A stretch of 64,000 nt of DNA from Saccharicrinis sp963675435 (GCA_963675435.1 OY776216.1:186001-250000), one strand, 5' to 3'. Positions 14,401 through 24,477 are shown, counted from the first letter of the stretch. Notes: generated by a model not told the origin, from the sequence alone. Made by a program: numbers and translations.

Positions 14401-16308
14401 TTAATTAGACTCCATCAAAGGAATTGTAAAAACAACACGAGTTCCTTCCGATCCAGAATTTCTTCTATCCTCAACAATTAGGCCTACCCTGCTATTTCTA
14501 TCCTTATTATTGATTAAATTCAATCGTTCTCGTGTAATTTTTAAAGCTAACGATTTATGTTTCTTTATATTCTTTTCCTTTTTAACAGTTGATTCTTCAA
14601 CTCCAACACCATTATCTTCCACACAATAAGAAATTACCTTACCTTGCTTTTTAAAGCTGACTGTAATATTTCCATCCTCTCTTTTAAACAATTCACCATG
14701 TTCAAATGAATTTTCAATAAATGGCTGCGCTAACATAGGAGGAATCATCGTTTTTGTATTATCCAACGTTTCATCTACAATAATTTTATAACTTATTTTA
14801 TCACCAAAGCGTCTATTTTGCAGATTTATATAATAATCTAAGATTTCTCTTTCTTGCGCCAAAGTAATATACTCCTCCTGAGAGTACTGCAAAACCATAC
14901 GCATTAATCCAGCAAAGTCTGCTAAAAAATCCACCGCATCTGCAACTTTATTATCTAAAACATAACATTGAATTGCAGATAAAGAGTTAAATATAAAATG
15001 TGGATTCATCTGTGTTCTCAATACTTTTTGCTCCAATCTCAACAAACGCTGTCTTTCCTCCAGACGTTTTGTTCGAAAATAAAAAATCCAATACGCAACT
15101 GCCAATAAAGCAACAAATACAATTATGGTTATAACAAAAAGGTATAACCTATTTTTGGCTGTTAATTCAGAAACCTGACTTTGTGTTTTCTGATAAATAT
15201 ACTTACTCTCTAATTCCAGCATTTTATTGGACTGTTCTTCATTAAAAAGACTATCCTTAATACTATGATACTCCTCAATAACTCGAATTGCATCCTCAAA
15301 GTGCTTAATCTCTTTATAAGTTTCATATAAACTATAAAGATTATCCAAGCGAGATTCATACAAGCCAACTTCTCTATTTAAGAGCTCACATCTTTTATAC
15401 AGTTCTATAGCCTTAGTTTTTTGCCCCTGAACAGTAAATACATCACCTAGTCCACTCAATGCATAAATCATCCCCGATTTATTATTAAGTGATTCAAAAA
15501 CATCAACCGATTTACTAAAATAAGATTTTGCAATATTGTATTTCTCAATTTTTAAGTAGTTACACCCTAAATTATTCATAACAGAAGCAACCCGACTACT
15601 ATCTTCTAATTCGGTATACACCTTAAGAGCCTGTTCATAATATTTATTTGCAGACTTAAAATTATCAGCTCTAGACTCTGTAACACCTAAATTCAAATTT
15701 ATATCTGCAATAGACATTTTATCTCCTATTTTCTTATAAAGATCTAAAGCCTTTTTAAAATAAGTTGTTCTTAAGTCTGTATTACCCCATTCTCCAAAAA
15801 CTAATCCCATATTCTGATAAGCCTTTGCTATACCCAGACTATCGTTTAAACTCTTATCTATTGTCAAACATCCTTCATAGTTTTCTATAGCCTCACTATA
15901 ATTGGCCTTATAATAACTTACTAATCCCATATTACTATAGTTAGCCGAAAGCATAGAGCTATCATTACATAACAACAAATATGGCTGAGCCTTTTTATAG
16001 TAGGCAAGGGCATTATCAAACTGCTCCTGATAAAAATAAATTTCACCATAATTATAATAGGCCAATGCCTTATATCTATACTGGGTTTTATCTGATAATT
16101 TTAAGAGTTCAGAGGATAGTTCTTTAGAAAAATCAGGGGCACTTGCTGATGTTTCAAAGGAGTATCTATATAAAGCTTCCAGTTTTTCATCACCACTTAA
16201 TCGATCAATTTCTGATTTAATACTGTCAATACTCTCTACATTAATAGCAACACATAAATTACTATACGTAAAGGTCAAAAAGAATAAGGCAATTAGAATT
16301 CTAAACAT
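14401..16308 (-). CDS. TPR-containing sensor histidine kinase, LytS/YehU type
   Basis: Membrane-bound signalling kinase. Residues 1-21 are a signal peptide; about 80-350 consist of repeated 34-40 residue TPR units (for example YNYGEIYFYQEQFDNALAYY), placed outside the membrane; a membrane helix follows at about 388-411. The cytoplasmic part has the His_kinase box QMNPHFIFNSLSAIQ with the phospho-acceptor H437, and a GHKL ATPase end with NSFEHGE and VEDNGVGV. Such kinases normally work with a LytTR response regulator, but no regulator lies beside it, so it is an orphan here. The rnhA-like gene ends one base away on the other strand. Confidence 0.92.
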   Translation of the reverse strand: MFRILIALFFLTFTYSNLCVAINVESIDSIKSEIDRLSGDEKLEALYRYSFETSASAPDFSKELSSELLKLSDKTQYRYKALAYYNYGEIYFYQEQFDNALAYYKKAQPYLLLCNDSSMLSANYSNMGLVSYYKANYSEAIENYEGCLTIDKSLNDSLGIAKAYQNMGLVFGEWGNTDLRTTYFKKALDLYKKIGDKMSIADINLNLGVTESRADNFKSANKYYEQALKVYTELEDSSRVASVMNNLGCNYLKIEKYNIAKSYFSKSVDVFESLNNKSGMIYALSGLGDVFTVQGQKTKAIELYKRCELLNREVGLYESRLDNLYSLYETYKEIKHFEDAIRVIEEYHSIKDSLFNEEQSNKMLELESKYIYQKTQSQVSELTAKNRLYLFVITIIVFVALLAVAYWIFYFRTKRLEERQRLLRLEQKVLRTQMNPHFIFNSLSAIQCYVLDNKVADAVDFLADFAGLMRMVLQYSQEEYITLAQEREILDYYINLQNRRFGDKISYKIIVDETLDNTKTMIPPMLAQPFIENSFEHGELFKREDGNITVSFKKQGKVISYCVEDNGVGVEESTVKKEKNIKKHKSLALKITRERLNLINNKDRNSRVGLIVEDRRNSGSEGTRVVFTIPLMESN

Positions 16309-16357
16309 CAGCTAATTATTTGGTTCTGGCAAATTTACATCAAAAATATCACAAAAT

Positions 16358-16387
16358 AAAAGCCATCCCAAATTGATTGAGATGGCT
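16358..16387 (-). terminator. Intrinsic terminator of asnS
   Basis: AGCCATCCCAA (16361-16371) pairs with TTGAGATGGCT (16377-16387) with one wobble or mismatch. On the minus strand a T-rich tract follows. Confidence 0.8.
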
Positions 16388-16410
16388 TATTTTATATAAA
16401 TAACGATTTA

Positions 16411-17871
16411 TTAAAACTCTGCATTCTTAGGCGTACGAGGGAAAGGAATTACATCACGAATATTTCCCATACCAGTAACAAATAACATTAAACGTTCAAA
16501 CCCAAGACCAAAACCACTATGAGGCACAGAACCGAATCGTCTTGTATCTAGATACCAATACATTTCCTCCTCTGGTAAATCTAATACTCTCATTCTTTCC
16601 AATAATTTATTATAATCCTCTTCACGTTGAGATCCTCCAATAATTTCACCAATTTGAGGGAATAACACATCCATAGCTCTTACTGTTTTCCCATCGTCAC
16701 TTTGCTTCATATAAAAGGCCTTAATGGACATGGGATAATCTGTAAGAATAACTGGTTTTTTGAAATGTTTTTCCACTAAATATCTCTCATGTTCAGCCTG
16801 AAGATCACTTCCAAATCCTGTTACTGGATATTGAAATTTACCTTTTTTATGAGGCTTTGAATTCATTAAAATATCTATAGCTTCAGAATATGTTAAACGC
16901 ACATAATCATTATCAACAACAAACTTCAATTTCTCAATAAGTTCCATTGAACGATCTTCAGCTTTCTTATTTTTATCTTCTTCCTGCTGACGCTTACTTA
17001 AAAATTCAAGATCCTCACTACAATTTTCCAGTGCATAGTTTAGCAAATATTTTGTAAACTCTTCCGCTAGATCCATATTGTCATCTAAATCGTAAAAAGC
17101 CATTTCTGGTTCAATCATCCAAAACTCAGCTAAGTGACGAGCTGTATTTGAATTCTCAGCTCTAAATGTAGGTCCAAAGGTATAAATCTCAGACATAGCC
17201 AACGCAGCCAACTCACCTTCTAACTGTCCTGACACAGTCAAATTGGTTGACTTTCCAAAGAAATCCTGACTATAATCAATCTTACCATCTTCAGTCTTTG
17301 GGATATTATTAACATCCATGGTAGTTACTCTAAACATCTCTCCTGCACCTTCAGCATCAGATGCCGTAATAATAGGTGTATGAATATTATAAAACCCTTT
17401 TTCTGAGAAAAATTTATGTACTGCAAATATCATAGCATGACGTACTCGTGTAATAGCTCCAAAAGTATTTGTTCTAAAACGCAAGTGAGCAATTTCTCTT
17501 AAAAACTCTAATGAGTGTTTTTTAGGTTGCAACGGATATTCATCAGCATTACAATCACCTAAAACCTCAATAGAACTAGCTTGTACTTCTACTTTTTGAC
17601 CTCCTCCTGCTGATTCGCTTAATGTTCCAATAACTGAGATGGCAGATCCAGTTGTAATTCTTTTAATTAAACTTTCATCAAACTTTGGAACATCTGCAAC
17701 AATCTGTAAATTATGAATAGATGAACCATCATTAAGTGCGATAAAATTTACAAACTTATTACCCCTACGAGTTCTTACCCATCCTTTTATATTTACTTCC
17801 TTGCCGTATTCTGTATCTTTAAGAATAGCAGCTACTTTAGTTCTGCGCATTTGTTCCATATTTATTTTCAA
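16411..17871 (-). CDS. asnS: Asparaginyl-tRNA synthetase
   Basis: Charges tRNA-Asn with asparagine in the cytoplasm. The 486 residues contain the N-terminal OB-fold (KGWVRTRRGNKFVNFIALND), then the class II core: the motif 2 region FGPTFRAENSNTARHLAEFW and motif 3 GFGLGFERLMLFVTGMGNIRD, ending in PFPRTPKNAEF, which is typical of AsnRS rather than AspRS. The start may be the internal ATG at residue 5 (MEQMRRTK), as the first residues add little. Stand-alone gene with its own terminator. Confidence 0.96.
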   Translation of the reverse strand: MKINMEQMRRTKVAAILKDTEYGKEVNIKGWVRTRRGNKFVNFIALNDGSSIHNLQIVADVPKFDESLIKRITTGSAISVIGTLSESAGGGQKVEVQASSIEVLGDCNADEYPLQPKKHSLEFLREIAHLRFRTNTFGAITRVRHAMIFAVHKFFSEKGFYNIHTPIITASDAEGAGEMFRVTTMDVNNIPKTEDGKIDYSQDFFGKSTNLTVSGQLEGELAALAMSEIYTFGPTFRAENSNTARHLAEFWMIEPEMAFYDLDDNMDLAEEFTKYLLNYALENCSEDLEFLSKRQQEEDKNKKAEDRSMELIEKLKFVVDNDYVRLTYSEAIDILMNSKPHKKGKFQYPVTGFGSDLQAEHERYLVEKHFKKPVILTDYPMSIKAFYMKQSDDGKTVRAMDVLFPQIGEIIGGSQREEDYNKLLERMRVLDLPEEEMYWYLDTRRFGSVPHSGFGLGFERLMLFVTGMGNIRDVIPFPRTPKNAEF

Positions 17872-17979
17872 TTTTTAAGGCCATAAAATTAATCAATTGT
17901 TTAATAAGGAGAACAACTAAATAGTATAAATTTTATTAAACAACACCAATTGACATCCAATAAATCATATTATTACAAC

Positions 17980-18007
17980 AAAAAAGCCGAATGAAATTCA
18001 TTCGGCT
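17980..18007 (-). terminator. Intrinsic terminator of the exported-protein gene
   Basis: AGCCGAATGA (17985-17994) pairs perfectly with TCATTCGGCT (17998-18007); on the minus strand a run of T follows. It lies 24 bases after the stop. Confidence 0.88.
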
Positions 18008-18030
18008 CCTATATTCTAATTAATACCTAA

Positions 18031-18816
18031 TTATTTTTTTACAAAGGTTCCTAGTTTATTATCGTAATTTAAATAATATTTCCCTTTTTGCAATCCCCCT
18101 ACTTTCACACTATCACCATATCCTTTAAATACAATTCCTCCAAATTCATCGTATATTTCATACATAGTTGGAGCTGTAAAGGTTAATATATCATCGACTC
18201 TGGAAGGACTATACCTAACAGCAGCCTTATTTGAATTAAACGTAATTTCTTCAGAAAACCTTGGCTTTCCTCTATAATCTGTTTGCTTGATTCTAAATCT
18301 ATTCTCACCCGAATGCATTCTTACCGGTGATTCATATTTTGATTCCGCAATAATCCCTTTCCCATTTACACGACCAACCTCAATCCACTTATTCCATCTA
18401 TATTGCTCTACAACAAAAGGCAACCTTCCAGCTTCATTTATTGTAGTCCACTTTACTTTACTATCTGCAATAGTTATAGATTTAACATCGAATGTTGAAC
18501 GGGCATTTAACACTTCTGGATTTAATACAATAGGAAGACAGTTTTCTTTATACTTAATAGCAACCGTTACTTCTTGACCTACTTTAAAACCATAAACACT
18601 TAAATCTATTTCAAAAGCACTTGAGTTAATTTCATCAGTGGAAGTTAATCCATTTACATTAACCTCATAAACACAGAAACCGACCCCACTAGGAGAGAAT
18701 GGATTTTTAACGAATAAATTATCTCCTTGAAATGTTCCATTCAGGACAATTTCTTGTGAATTAGCATTTAAAGTAAAAAATGCTACAAAAAGGAATAAGT
18801 ACAAAAGTCGTTTCAT
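18031..18816 (-). CDS. Exported protein of unknown function, possible T9SS-type C-terminal segment
   Basis: The 261 residues start with a signal peptide (RLLYLFLFVAFFTLNANSQ, cleavage near 20). The rest is rich in beta-strands, with two Ig- or fibronectin-like blocks, the second containing YRWNKWIEVGRVNGKG. The last 50 residues (YEIYDEFGGIVFKGYGDSV, then GGLQKGKYYLNYDN) resemble the strand order of type A sorting domains of the Por/type IX secretion system, but the conserved final lysine-rich motif is weak. It is probably secreted or periplasmic. I do not recognise a specific family. It is transcribed alone, with a terminator. Confidence 0.55.
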   Translation of the reverse strand: MKRLLYLFLFVAFFTLNANSQEIVLNGTFQGDNLFVKNPFSPSGVGFCVYEVNVNGLTSTDEINSSAFEIDLSVYGFKVGQEVTVAIKYKENCLPIVLNPEVLNARSTFDVKSITIADSKVKWTTINEAGRLPFVVEQYRWNKWIEVGRVNGKGIIAESKYESPVRMHSGENRFRIKQTDYRGKPRFSEEITFNSNKAAVRYSPSRVDDILTFTAPTMYEIYDEFGGIVFKGYGDSVKVGGLQKGKYYLNYDNKLGTFVKK

Positions 18817-19005
18817 TGATTATAATAAGGGATTTTTAGGCTATGCAATATAAAAAAACATAATGTTGATTGCAATAAAACATCATCACATCAAGACTTT
18901 AAAAATACATTATTTCTTTTAATACATTAAAAAAAGATACAATTTTTATATAAATTGATTCTTAATTTTGATAGCACTATGTTTTTTATTGATGAACGAA
19001 CATAA

Positions 19006-20856
19006 TTATTTTTCAGGTTCTATCCAATCCCCTTTTTCTTTAATTAGTTTAATTAGTTCTTCAACCGCCTCTTTTTCTCTAATATTTTTACGAATGACTT
19101 CTCTTTGATGATACAAGGTTATTTTACCTGGACCTGAACCAACATAACCATAATCAGCATCTGCCATTTCTCCAGGTCCATTAACGATACAACCCATTAC
19201 CGCAATTTTCAATCCTTTTAAATGAGCCGTTCGTTCCTTAACTATAGCTGTAGTCTTTTGCAAACCAAACAATGTTCTACCACAACCAGGACAGCTGATA
19301 TAATCTGGTTTTGAAAACCGCACACGTGTTGCTTGTAATATTGAATAAGCCGTTGAATTTACTACCGCAGATAATGTATCATCTGAATCAAGCCACAGAC
19401 CATCACCAAAACCATCTAAGAAAAGTGGACCAGCATCACAAGAAGCAGCTATCTGCTTATCTTCTGAAAATACACCATTATATTTTCGATAAATTATAAC
19501 CGGTGTTTTTACTTCCCTCTTTTGCAATAACAGAAATGCCGCTCTTTGTTCTGCAACAGTATTGACACTTTCTACATCCAAAACAACAACTAAGTTATTG
19601 GCTTTTTGAAGTTGCTGTAGTACTTCATTGTTCAGTTGTGAATAGTTTAAACGTATAAAAATCAAACTTGATTCAATATCGCAACAATTTAAGTACTCTT
19701 TAATATTCAAACAAGGAAACACATTATTTTTGTTTTCACTCTGTTTCCATAAATCATATTTAACTATAAACATCCCATCATTCTGTAAATCTGCTAAAGA
19801 TTTTACAAAAACATAATCCGGAGACTCATCTGCATTGTTAGCACTCCCGACAACAATGGGAGTGGAATTTCCTCCAATGTTTTTTACAGCAATTGATGTT
19901 CTCTTTCTATACTCAAATGGTGAATACATTGAATAGTCAATCCTTGTTATTGACGAATGTGCTTCCTTTTGCGTAATATGGTTAATTATTGATTTGGCAA
20001 CTGGTATTTCATTTTCAGGATCTTCAGTTAACGAAACTCTAATTGTATCACCAATACCATCAGATAGTAAGGTGCCGATTCCTACTGCTGAACGAATTCT
20101 TCCATCCTCTCCCTCTCCTGCTTCCGTAACGCCTAAATGTAGAGGAAAATTCATTCCTTCTTCATACATTTTCTGTACAAGTAAACGCACTGTATGAACC
20201 ATGATTCTTGCATTGCTGGCTTTAATACTCAAAACCACAGCAAAAAAATCCTCTTCAACACAAATTCGAAGAAATTCCATACAACTCTCCACCATTCCCA
20301 TCGGTGTATCACCGTACTTACTCATAATTCTATCAGACAAAGAACCATGATTTGTTCCGATACGTAAGGCTGTACCATTCTGCTTACATATATTAAGTAA
20401 AGGCACCAACTTTTCTCTAATTTGGCACAACTCTCTAATATATTCCTCAACGGAATAATCAATTTGAGCAAATCTTTTTGCACCATCCACAAAGTTTCCT
20501 GGATTAATCCTGACTTTTTCAACAAACTCCGCAGCAATATATGCAGCATTAGTATTAAAATGAACATCCGCAACTATAGGTACATCATATCCTTCACCGG
20601 TTAATCCTTTACGAATACTCTCCAGATTATTAGCTTCGCGCCTTCCCTGAGTTGTCATCCGAACAATTTGACCACCAGCATCACAGATACTTTTTATTTG
20701 TTCTATAGTTGCACTGGTGTAATTTGTGTTAGTCGTTGTCATTGATTGAACTACTATAGGATTATCTCCACCTATTTTTACACCTCCAACATTTACCTCG
20801 GAGGTTTTATATCTTTTGTAATTAAATATATCTATACAATAATTATCTGTGTTCAT
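19006..20856 (-). CDS. ispG: 4-hydroxy-3-methylbut-2-enyl diphosphate synthase, long form
   Basis: Iron-sulfur enzyme of the MEP isoprenoid pathway, converting MEcPP to HMBPP. The N-terminal TIM barrel starts with YNYKRYKT-like residues and VGGDNPIVVQSMTTTNT; the 4Fe-4S domain has the cysteines of SCPGCGRTLFGLQ and VMGCIVNGPGEMADADYG. At 616 residues it is the long form, with an extra domain of about 250 residues (roughly 300-530) between barrel and cluster domain, as in plants, Chlamydia and Bacteroidota. The first possible start is a GTG at 20859, but the adjoining ATG at 20856 is preferred. IspD of the same pathway is at 30 kb. Confidence 0.95.
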   Translation of the reverse strand: MNTDNYCIDIFNYKRYKTSEVNVGGVKIGGDNPIVVQSMTTTNTNYTSATIEQIKSICDAGGQIVRMTTQGRREANNLESIRKGLTGEGYDVPIVADVHFNTNAAYIAAEFVEKVRINPGNFVDGAKRFAQIDYSVEEYIRELCQIREKLVPLLNICKQNGTALRIGTNHGSLSDRIMSKYGDTPMGMVESCMEFLRICVEEDFFAVVLSIKASNARIMVHTVRLLVQKMYEEGMNFPLHLGVTEAGEGEDGRIRSAVGIGTLLSDGIGDTIRVSLTEDPENEIPVAKSIINHITQKEAHSSITRIDYSMYSPFEYRKRTSIAVKNIGGNSTPIVVGSANNADESPDYVFVKSLADLQNDGMFIVKYDLWKQSENKNNVFPCLNIKEYLNCCDIESSLIFIRLNYSQLNNEVLQQLQKANNLVVVLDVESVNTVAEQRAAFLLLQKREVKTPVIIYRKYNGVFSEDKQIAASCDAGPLFLDGFGDGLWLDSDDTLSAVVNSTAYSILQATRVRFSKPDYISCPGCGRTLFGLQKTTAIVKERTAHLKGLKIAVMGCIVNGPGEMADADYGYVGSGPGKITLYHQREVIRKNIREKEAVEELIKLIKEKGDWIEPEK

Positions 20857-20877
20857 CACATTGTTTATTTTTCAGTA

Positions 20878-20885
20878 CAAAAGTA
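20878..20885 (-). promoter_or_regulatory. ispG promoter -7 element
   Basis: Minus-strand TACTTTTG matches TAnnTTTG exactly, with TTA 18 bases further upstream in place of TTG. It predicts a short leader of about 16 bases. Confidence 0.5.
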
Positions 20886-20929
20886 AGAATTTTTGCTAGG
20901 TTGTAACTTTTTAATTCGAACAGGCTTAT

Positions 20930-20937
20930 TACCTTTA
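20930..20937 (+). promoter_or_regulatory. Possible gldA -7 element
   Basis: TACCTTTA differs from TAnnTTTG only in the last base and lies 18 bases before the gldA start. The -33 box is poor. ispG and gldA thus appear to have back-to-back promoters in 100 bases. Confidence 0.35.
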
Positions 20938-20955
20938 CAACTAAAATAATTTAAC

Positions 20956-21861
20956 ATGTCCATATACGTAAACCAAGTTACTCGTACATTTGGAGTTCAA
21001 AAAGCACTAAACAATGTATCATTTGAAATTGAAGCTGGTGAAGTTGTAGGATTCCTTGGTCCTAATGGCGCAGGTAAATCAACCATGATGAAGATTATTA
21101 CTGGCTACCTTCCCCAATCCTCAGGGGTTGTAAAAGTTTGCGGAATGAATGTTGCGAGTAATAGCCTGGAGTATCGCAAAAAGATTGGTTACTTACCAGA
21201 ACACAATCCATTATATCTAGACATGTATGTTAAGGAGTATCTCAAACATATTGCAGGAATATACAAACTAGGTAGACAGTCCAAATCAAAAATTGAAGAA
21301 GTCATAAATATTACCGGACTAGCTCCAGAAAGTAAGAAAAAAATCAAATCCCTTTCTAAAGGTTACCGTCAAAGAGTTGGTTTAGCTCAGGCTCTTTTAC
21401 CCGATCCTGAAGTACTGATTTTAGACGAGCCAACAACGGGCCTTGATCCGAACCAAATTGTAGAAGTCAGAGATCTTATCAAAAGAGTTGGCGAACACAA
21501 AACAATTATGCTTTCTACCCATATCATGCAAGAGGTTCAAGCAATATGTGAAAGAGTGATTATTATAAAGAAGGGTGAAATTGTGGCAAATGAAAAAGCT
21601 TCTAATTTATCACAGATTTCATCTCAAAACAAACACGTTATTAATTGTGAGTTTATTTCGAAAGTTGACCAAGATAAACTTAAATCAATTCATGAAATTA
21701 ACCACATTGATTTTATTTCTGACAATCACTTAAAAATTATTGCAGATTCTGACATTCGTGAAAAAATTTACGATTGGAGTGTGTCAAACAACAAAAAAAT
21801 AATCACACTAAACATTGAACAACAAAATATGGAAGATATTTTTAGAGCGCTTACTTCGTAA
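20956..21861 (+). CDS. gldA: Gliding-motility ABC transporter ATP-binding subunit GldA
   Basis: ATPase subunit of the GldA-GldF-GldG ABC transporter associated with gliding and type IX secretion in Bacteroidota. The 301 residues have Walker A (LGPNGAGKST), the signature (LSKGYRQRVGLAQAL, with LSKGY in place of LSGGQ as is usual in GldA), Walker B (VLILDEPTTGLDPNQ) and the H-loop histidine in MLSTHIMQEV. The C-terminal 80 residues are the typical GldA tail. gldF and gldG are not in the window. Confidence 0.92.
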   Translation: MSIYVNQVTRTFGVQKALNNVSFEIEAGEVVGFLGPNGAGKSTMMKIITGYLPQSSGVVKVCGMNVASNSLEYRKKIGYLPEHNPLYLDMYVKEYLKHIAGIYKLGRQSKSKIEEVINITGLAPESKKKIKSLSKGYRQRVGLAQALLPDPEVLILDEPTTGLDPNQIVEVRDLIKRVGEHKTIMLSTHIMQEVQAICERVIIIKKGEIVANEKASNLSQISSQNKHVINCEFISKVDQDKLKSIHEINHIDFISDNHLKIIADSDIREKIYDWSVSNNKKIITLNIEQQNMEDIFRALTS

Positions 21862-22042
21862 GATAAATTAGTGAATCCGTTTATTACATTTTCTTTTTTT
21901 GAACAAAATATATTTTTCCATAACTTAGTCAGCAGAATCACTAAATATCATATCTTAACAAAAATTTACAATAACATTTAATTCTAATAACCTAATTAAA
22001 TTAGTGCTTTAACCTAATTAATAAATTACAAAACCTAAATCT

Positions 22043-23581
22043 ATGTTAGTAAAAACATATGGCGCTGCCGTAACAGGGATTGACGCAGATACAATTACTA
22101 TTGAAGTAAACCTTTCTCAAGGCATTAAATTCTTTCTTGTAGGACTACCCGACAATGCAGTAAAAGAAAGTCAACAACGTATTCAATCAGCATTAAAAGA
22201 GAGTAAATTTAGATGGCCAGGAAAACAAGTTGTAATAAACATGGCTCCTGCAGATATAAGAAAAGAAGGTTCTTCGTATGATCTTCCTTTAGCTATAGGA
22301 ATATTAGCTGCATCCAACCAAATAGCTCACGAAAAACTAAATAAATACATCATGATGGGTGAGCTATCTTTAGATGGAAGCTTACAATCAGTTAAAGGGG
22401 TATTACCAATCGCACTGAAAGCAAAAGAAGAAGGCTTTGAAGGTGTAATAATACCAAAACAAAATGCAAAAGAAGCTGCAGTAGTAGAGGGGCTGAACGT
22501 TTATGGCGTTAAAAACATTTCAGAAGTAGCAGCATTTTTAAATGATGATATAGATCTTAAGCCCATACATATTGATACACAAAAGGAATTCTTTCAACAA
22601 CAATTGCTCAATGATTTGGATTTTATTGACGTTAAAGGACAAGAAAATGTAAAACGAGCTTTGGAAATTGCAGCTGCAGGTGGTCATAATCTAATTATGA
22701 TTGGACCTCCAGGAGCAGGCAAGTCAATGATAGCCAAACGACTACCCTCCATACTCCCACCTCTAACACTAGATGAAGCCCTTGAAACCACAAAGATACA
22801 TTCTGTTGCCGGGAAAATACAAAACAACACATCACTTATAACACATCGTCCTTTTAGATCGCCCCATCATACAATAAGCGATGTAGCTTTAGTCGGTGGT
22901 GGAAGTTTCCCACAACCTGGAGAAATTTCCCTTGCACATCATGGCGTCTTATTTTTAGATGAACTTCCTGAATTTAAAAGAACAGTATTGGAGGTTATGC
23001 GTCAACCATTAGAAGATCGGGTAATCAGCATATCAAGAGCACGATTTAGCATCGACTACCCAGCAAGTTTTATGCTAGTTTCAAGTATGAATCCTTGTCC
23101 TTGTGGCTACTTTAATCACCCAGATAAGAAATGCGTTTGTAGCCCTGGAATTGTTCAACGATATTTAAGCAAAATATCCGGACCATTACTAGATCGTATT
23201 GACCTTCAAATAGAAGTGGTTCCAGTTCCTTTTAAAGAACTAAGTAATGCAAAATCTTCTGAAAAAAGTAGTGAAATTAGAAAAAGAGTGATGAAGGCCA
23301 GAAAAGTTCAAGAATCAAGATATAAAAACGAAGAGCATATTCACTGCAATGCGCAAATGACATCAAAACTACAACGTAAATATGCTAGACCTGACGAGAA
23401 TGCCATGACCATTTTAAAAAACGCAATGGAAAAACTGGACCTTTCGGCACGTGCCTATGATAGAATTCTAAAAGTAGCCAGAACCATTGCGGATCTTGAT
23501 GAACAAGAGCAAATTCAAACACACCATATGGCAGAGGCTGTAAATTATAGAAATTTGGATAAAGCAGGATGGCTAGGGTAA
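22043..23581 (+). CDS. YifB/ComM family magnesium-chelatase-like AAA+ ATPase
   Basis: The 512 residues show the three-part layout of the family: an N-terminal Lon-like S16 fold (about 1-170, AVTGIDADTITIEV), the AAA+ core with Walker A (IGPPGAGKSMIAKRLP), Walker B (HGVLFLDELPEF) and a zinc-like CPCGYFNHPDKKCVC insert, then a C-terminal helical lid. In other bacteria ComM helps branch migration during natural transformation; a similar role here is inference, though a ComF-type protein occurs in the window at 34 kb. It stands alone, 180 bases after gldA. Confidence 0.93.
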   Translation: MLVKTYGAAVTGIDADTITIEVNLSQGIKFFLVGLPDNAVKESQQRIQSALKESKFRWPGKQVVINMAPADIRKEGSSYDLPLAIGILAASNQIAHEKLNKYIMMGELSLDGSLQSVKGVLPIALKAKEEGFEGVIIPKQNAKEAAVVEGLNVYGVKNISEVAAFLNDDIDLKPIHIDTQKEFFQQQLLNDLDFIDVKGQENVKRALEIAAAGGHNLIMIGPPGAGKSMIAKRLPSILPPLTLDEALETTKIHSVAGKIQNNTSLITHRPFRSPHHTISDVALVGGGSFPQPGEISLAHHGVLFLDELPEFKRTVLEVMRQPLEDRVISISRARFSIDYPASFMLVSSMNPCPCGYFNHPDKKCVCSPGIVQRYLSKISGPLLDRIDLQIEVVPVPFKELSNAKSSEKSSEIRKRVMKARKVQESRYKNEEHIHCNAQMTSKLQRKYARPDENAMTILKNAMEKLDLSARAYDRILKVARTIADLDEQEQIQTHHMAEAVNYRNLDKAGWLG

Positions 23582-23628
23582 AAACTATAGAATTAGCCCA
23601 ACCTGTGTGATTTTTTACCATAAGTAAC

Positions 23629-23636
23629 TACATTTG
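23629..23636 (+). promoter_or_regulatory. ppa promoter -7 element
   Basis: TACATTTG, an exact TAnnTTTG match, lies 27 bases before the start codon. No convincing TTG was found at the expected -33 distance. Confidence 0.45.
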
Positions 23637-23662
23637 CGTAATCAAAAACTAAAAATACTTAT

Positions 23663-24349
23663 ATGGCAGACGAGTTTACCACAAACAGTCTAATGGATCC
23701 TATTGGTAGGTTAATGGGATTACGTTATAAATCACACCCATGGCATGGCATTAACATAGGACCTGATGCTCCGAATACTGTAACTTGCTTTATTGAAGTA
23801 GTACCAACAGATACAATTAAATACGAAATTGATAAAGAAACGGGATATTTAAAGATTGACAGACCTCAAAAATACTCCAATGTTGTTCCTGCGTTATACG
23901 GATTTATTCCTCAAACCTACTGCGGCCCTAAAATAGGCGAATTCTGCTCTGAAAAATCAGGAAGAAAGGACATACAAGGAGATGGTGATCCTTTGGACAT
24001 TTGCGTTTTAACTGAAAAAGAAGTTCCGCACGGAGATATCCTGGCAGTTGCAACACCAATTGGTGGTTTCAGGATGCTAGATGGCAATCAGGCAGATGAT
24101 AAAATCATTGCTGTACTTAAAGGCGACATTGTATATGGTGACATGAAAGATATCACTGAATTACCAGAATTGGTAATAAATAGATTGAAGCACTACTTTT
24201 TAACTTACAAAGATATGCCAGGGCTAAATGCAGATTGTGAAATAACACATATTTACAATGCAGAAGAAGCCAAGCATATCATAAAGCTATCTGCACAAGA
24301 TTACGAATCCAGATTTGATTCTTTAAGGAATGCACTATCAAACTATTAG
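23663..24349 (+). CDS. ppa: Inorganic pyrophosphatase (family I)
   Basis: Hydrolyses pyrophosphate and so drives biosynthetic reactions. The 228 residues contain the family I core: FIEVVPTDTIKYEIDKETGYLKIDR, YGFIPQTYCG and the acidic active-site cluster GDGDPLDICVLTE, with D in GNQADDKIIAVL and the later KHYFLTYKD. The form is slightly longer than the E. coli enzyme (176), in keeping with the longer Bacteroidota type. A terminator follows, so the gene is monocistronic. Confidence 0.95.
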   Translation: MADEFTTNSLMDPIGRLMGLRYKSHPWHGINIGPDAPNTVTCFIEVVPTDTIKYEIDKETGYLKIDRPQKYSNVVPALYGFIPQTYCGPKIGEFCSEKSGRKDIQGDGDPLDICVLTEKEVPHGDILAVATPIGGFRMLDGNQADDKIIAVLKGDIVYGDMKDITELPELVINRLKHYFLTYKDMPGLNADCEITHIYNAEEAKHIIKLSAQDYESRFDSLRNALSNY

Positions 24350-24387
24350 TACATTACGAGATATCATTCATACAAAAAGAAATAGTC

Positions 24388-24419
24388 AGCCTCTCCATTT
24401 TTGAGAGGCTTTATTTTTT
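24388..24419 (+). terminator. Intrinsic terminator after ppa
   Basis: GCCTCTC (24389-24395) pairs with GAGAGGC (24403-24409), followed by TTTATTTTTT. Confidence 0.88.
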
Positions 24420-24477
24420 CATGACTTCCTTTTAATAACAATAAATACAAGGTTTAATTTTTATTTCCTCTTTACTT

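Noticed and set aside
21862..22042. TAACCTAATTAA direct repeats before the ComM-like gene
   Set aside because: Two copies of a very AT-rich 12-mer in AT-rich DNA; likely chance without further support.
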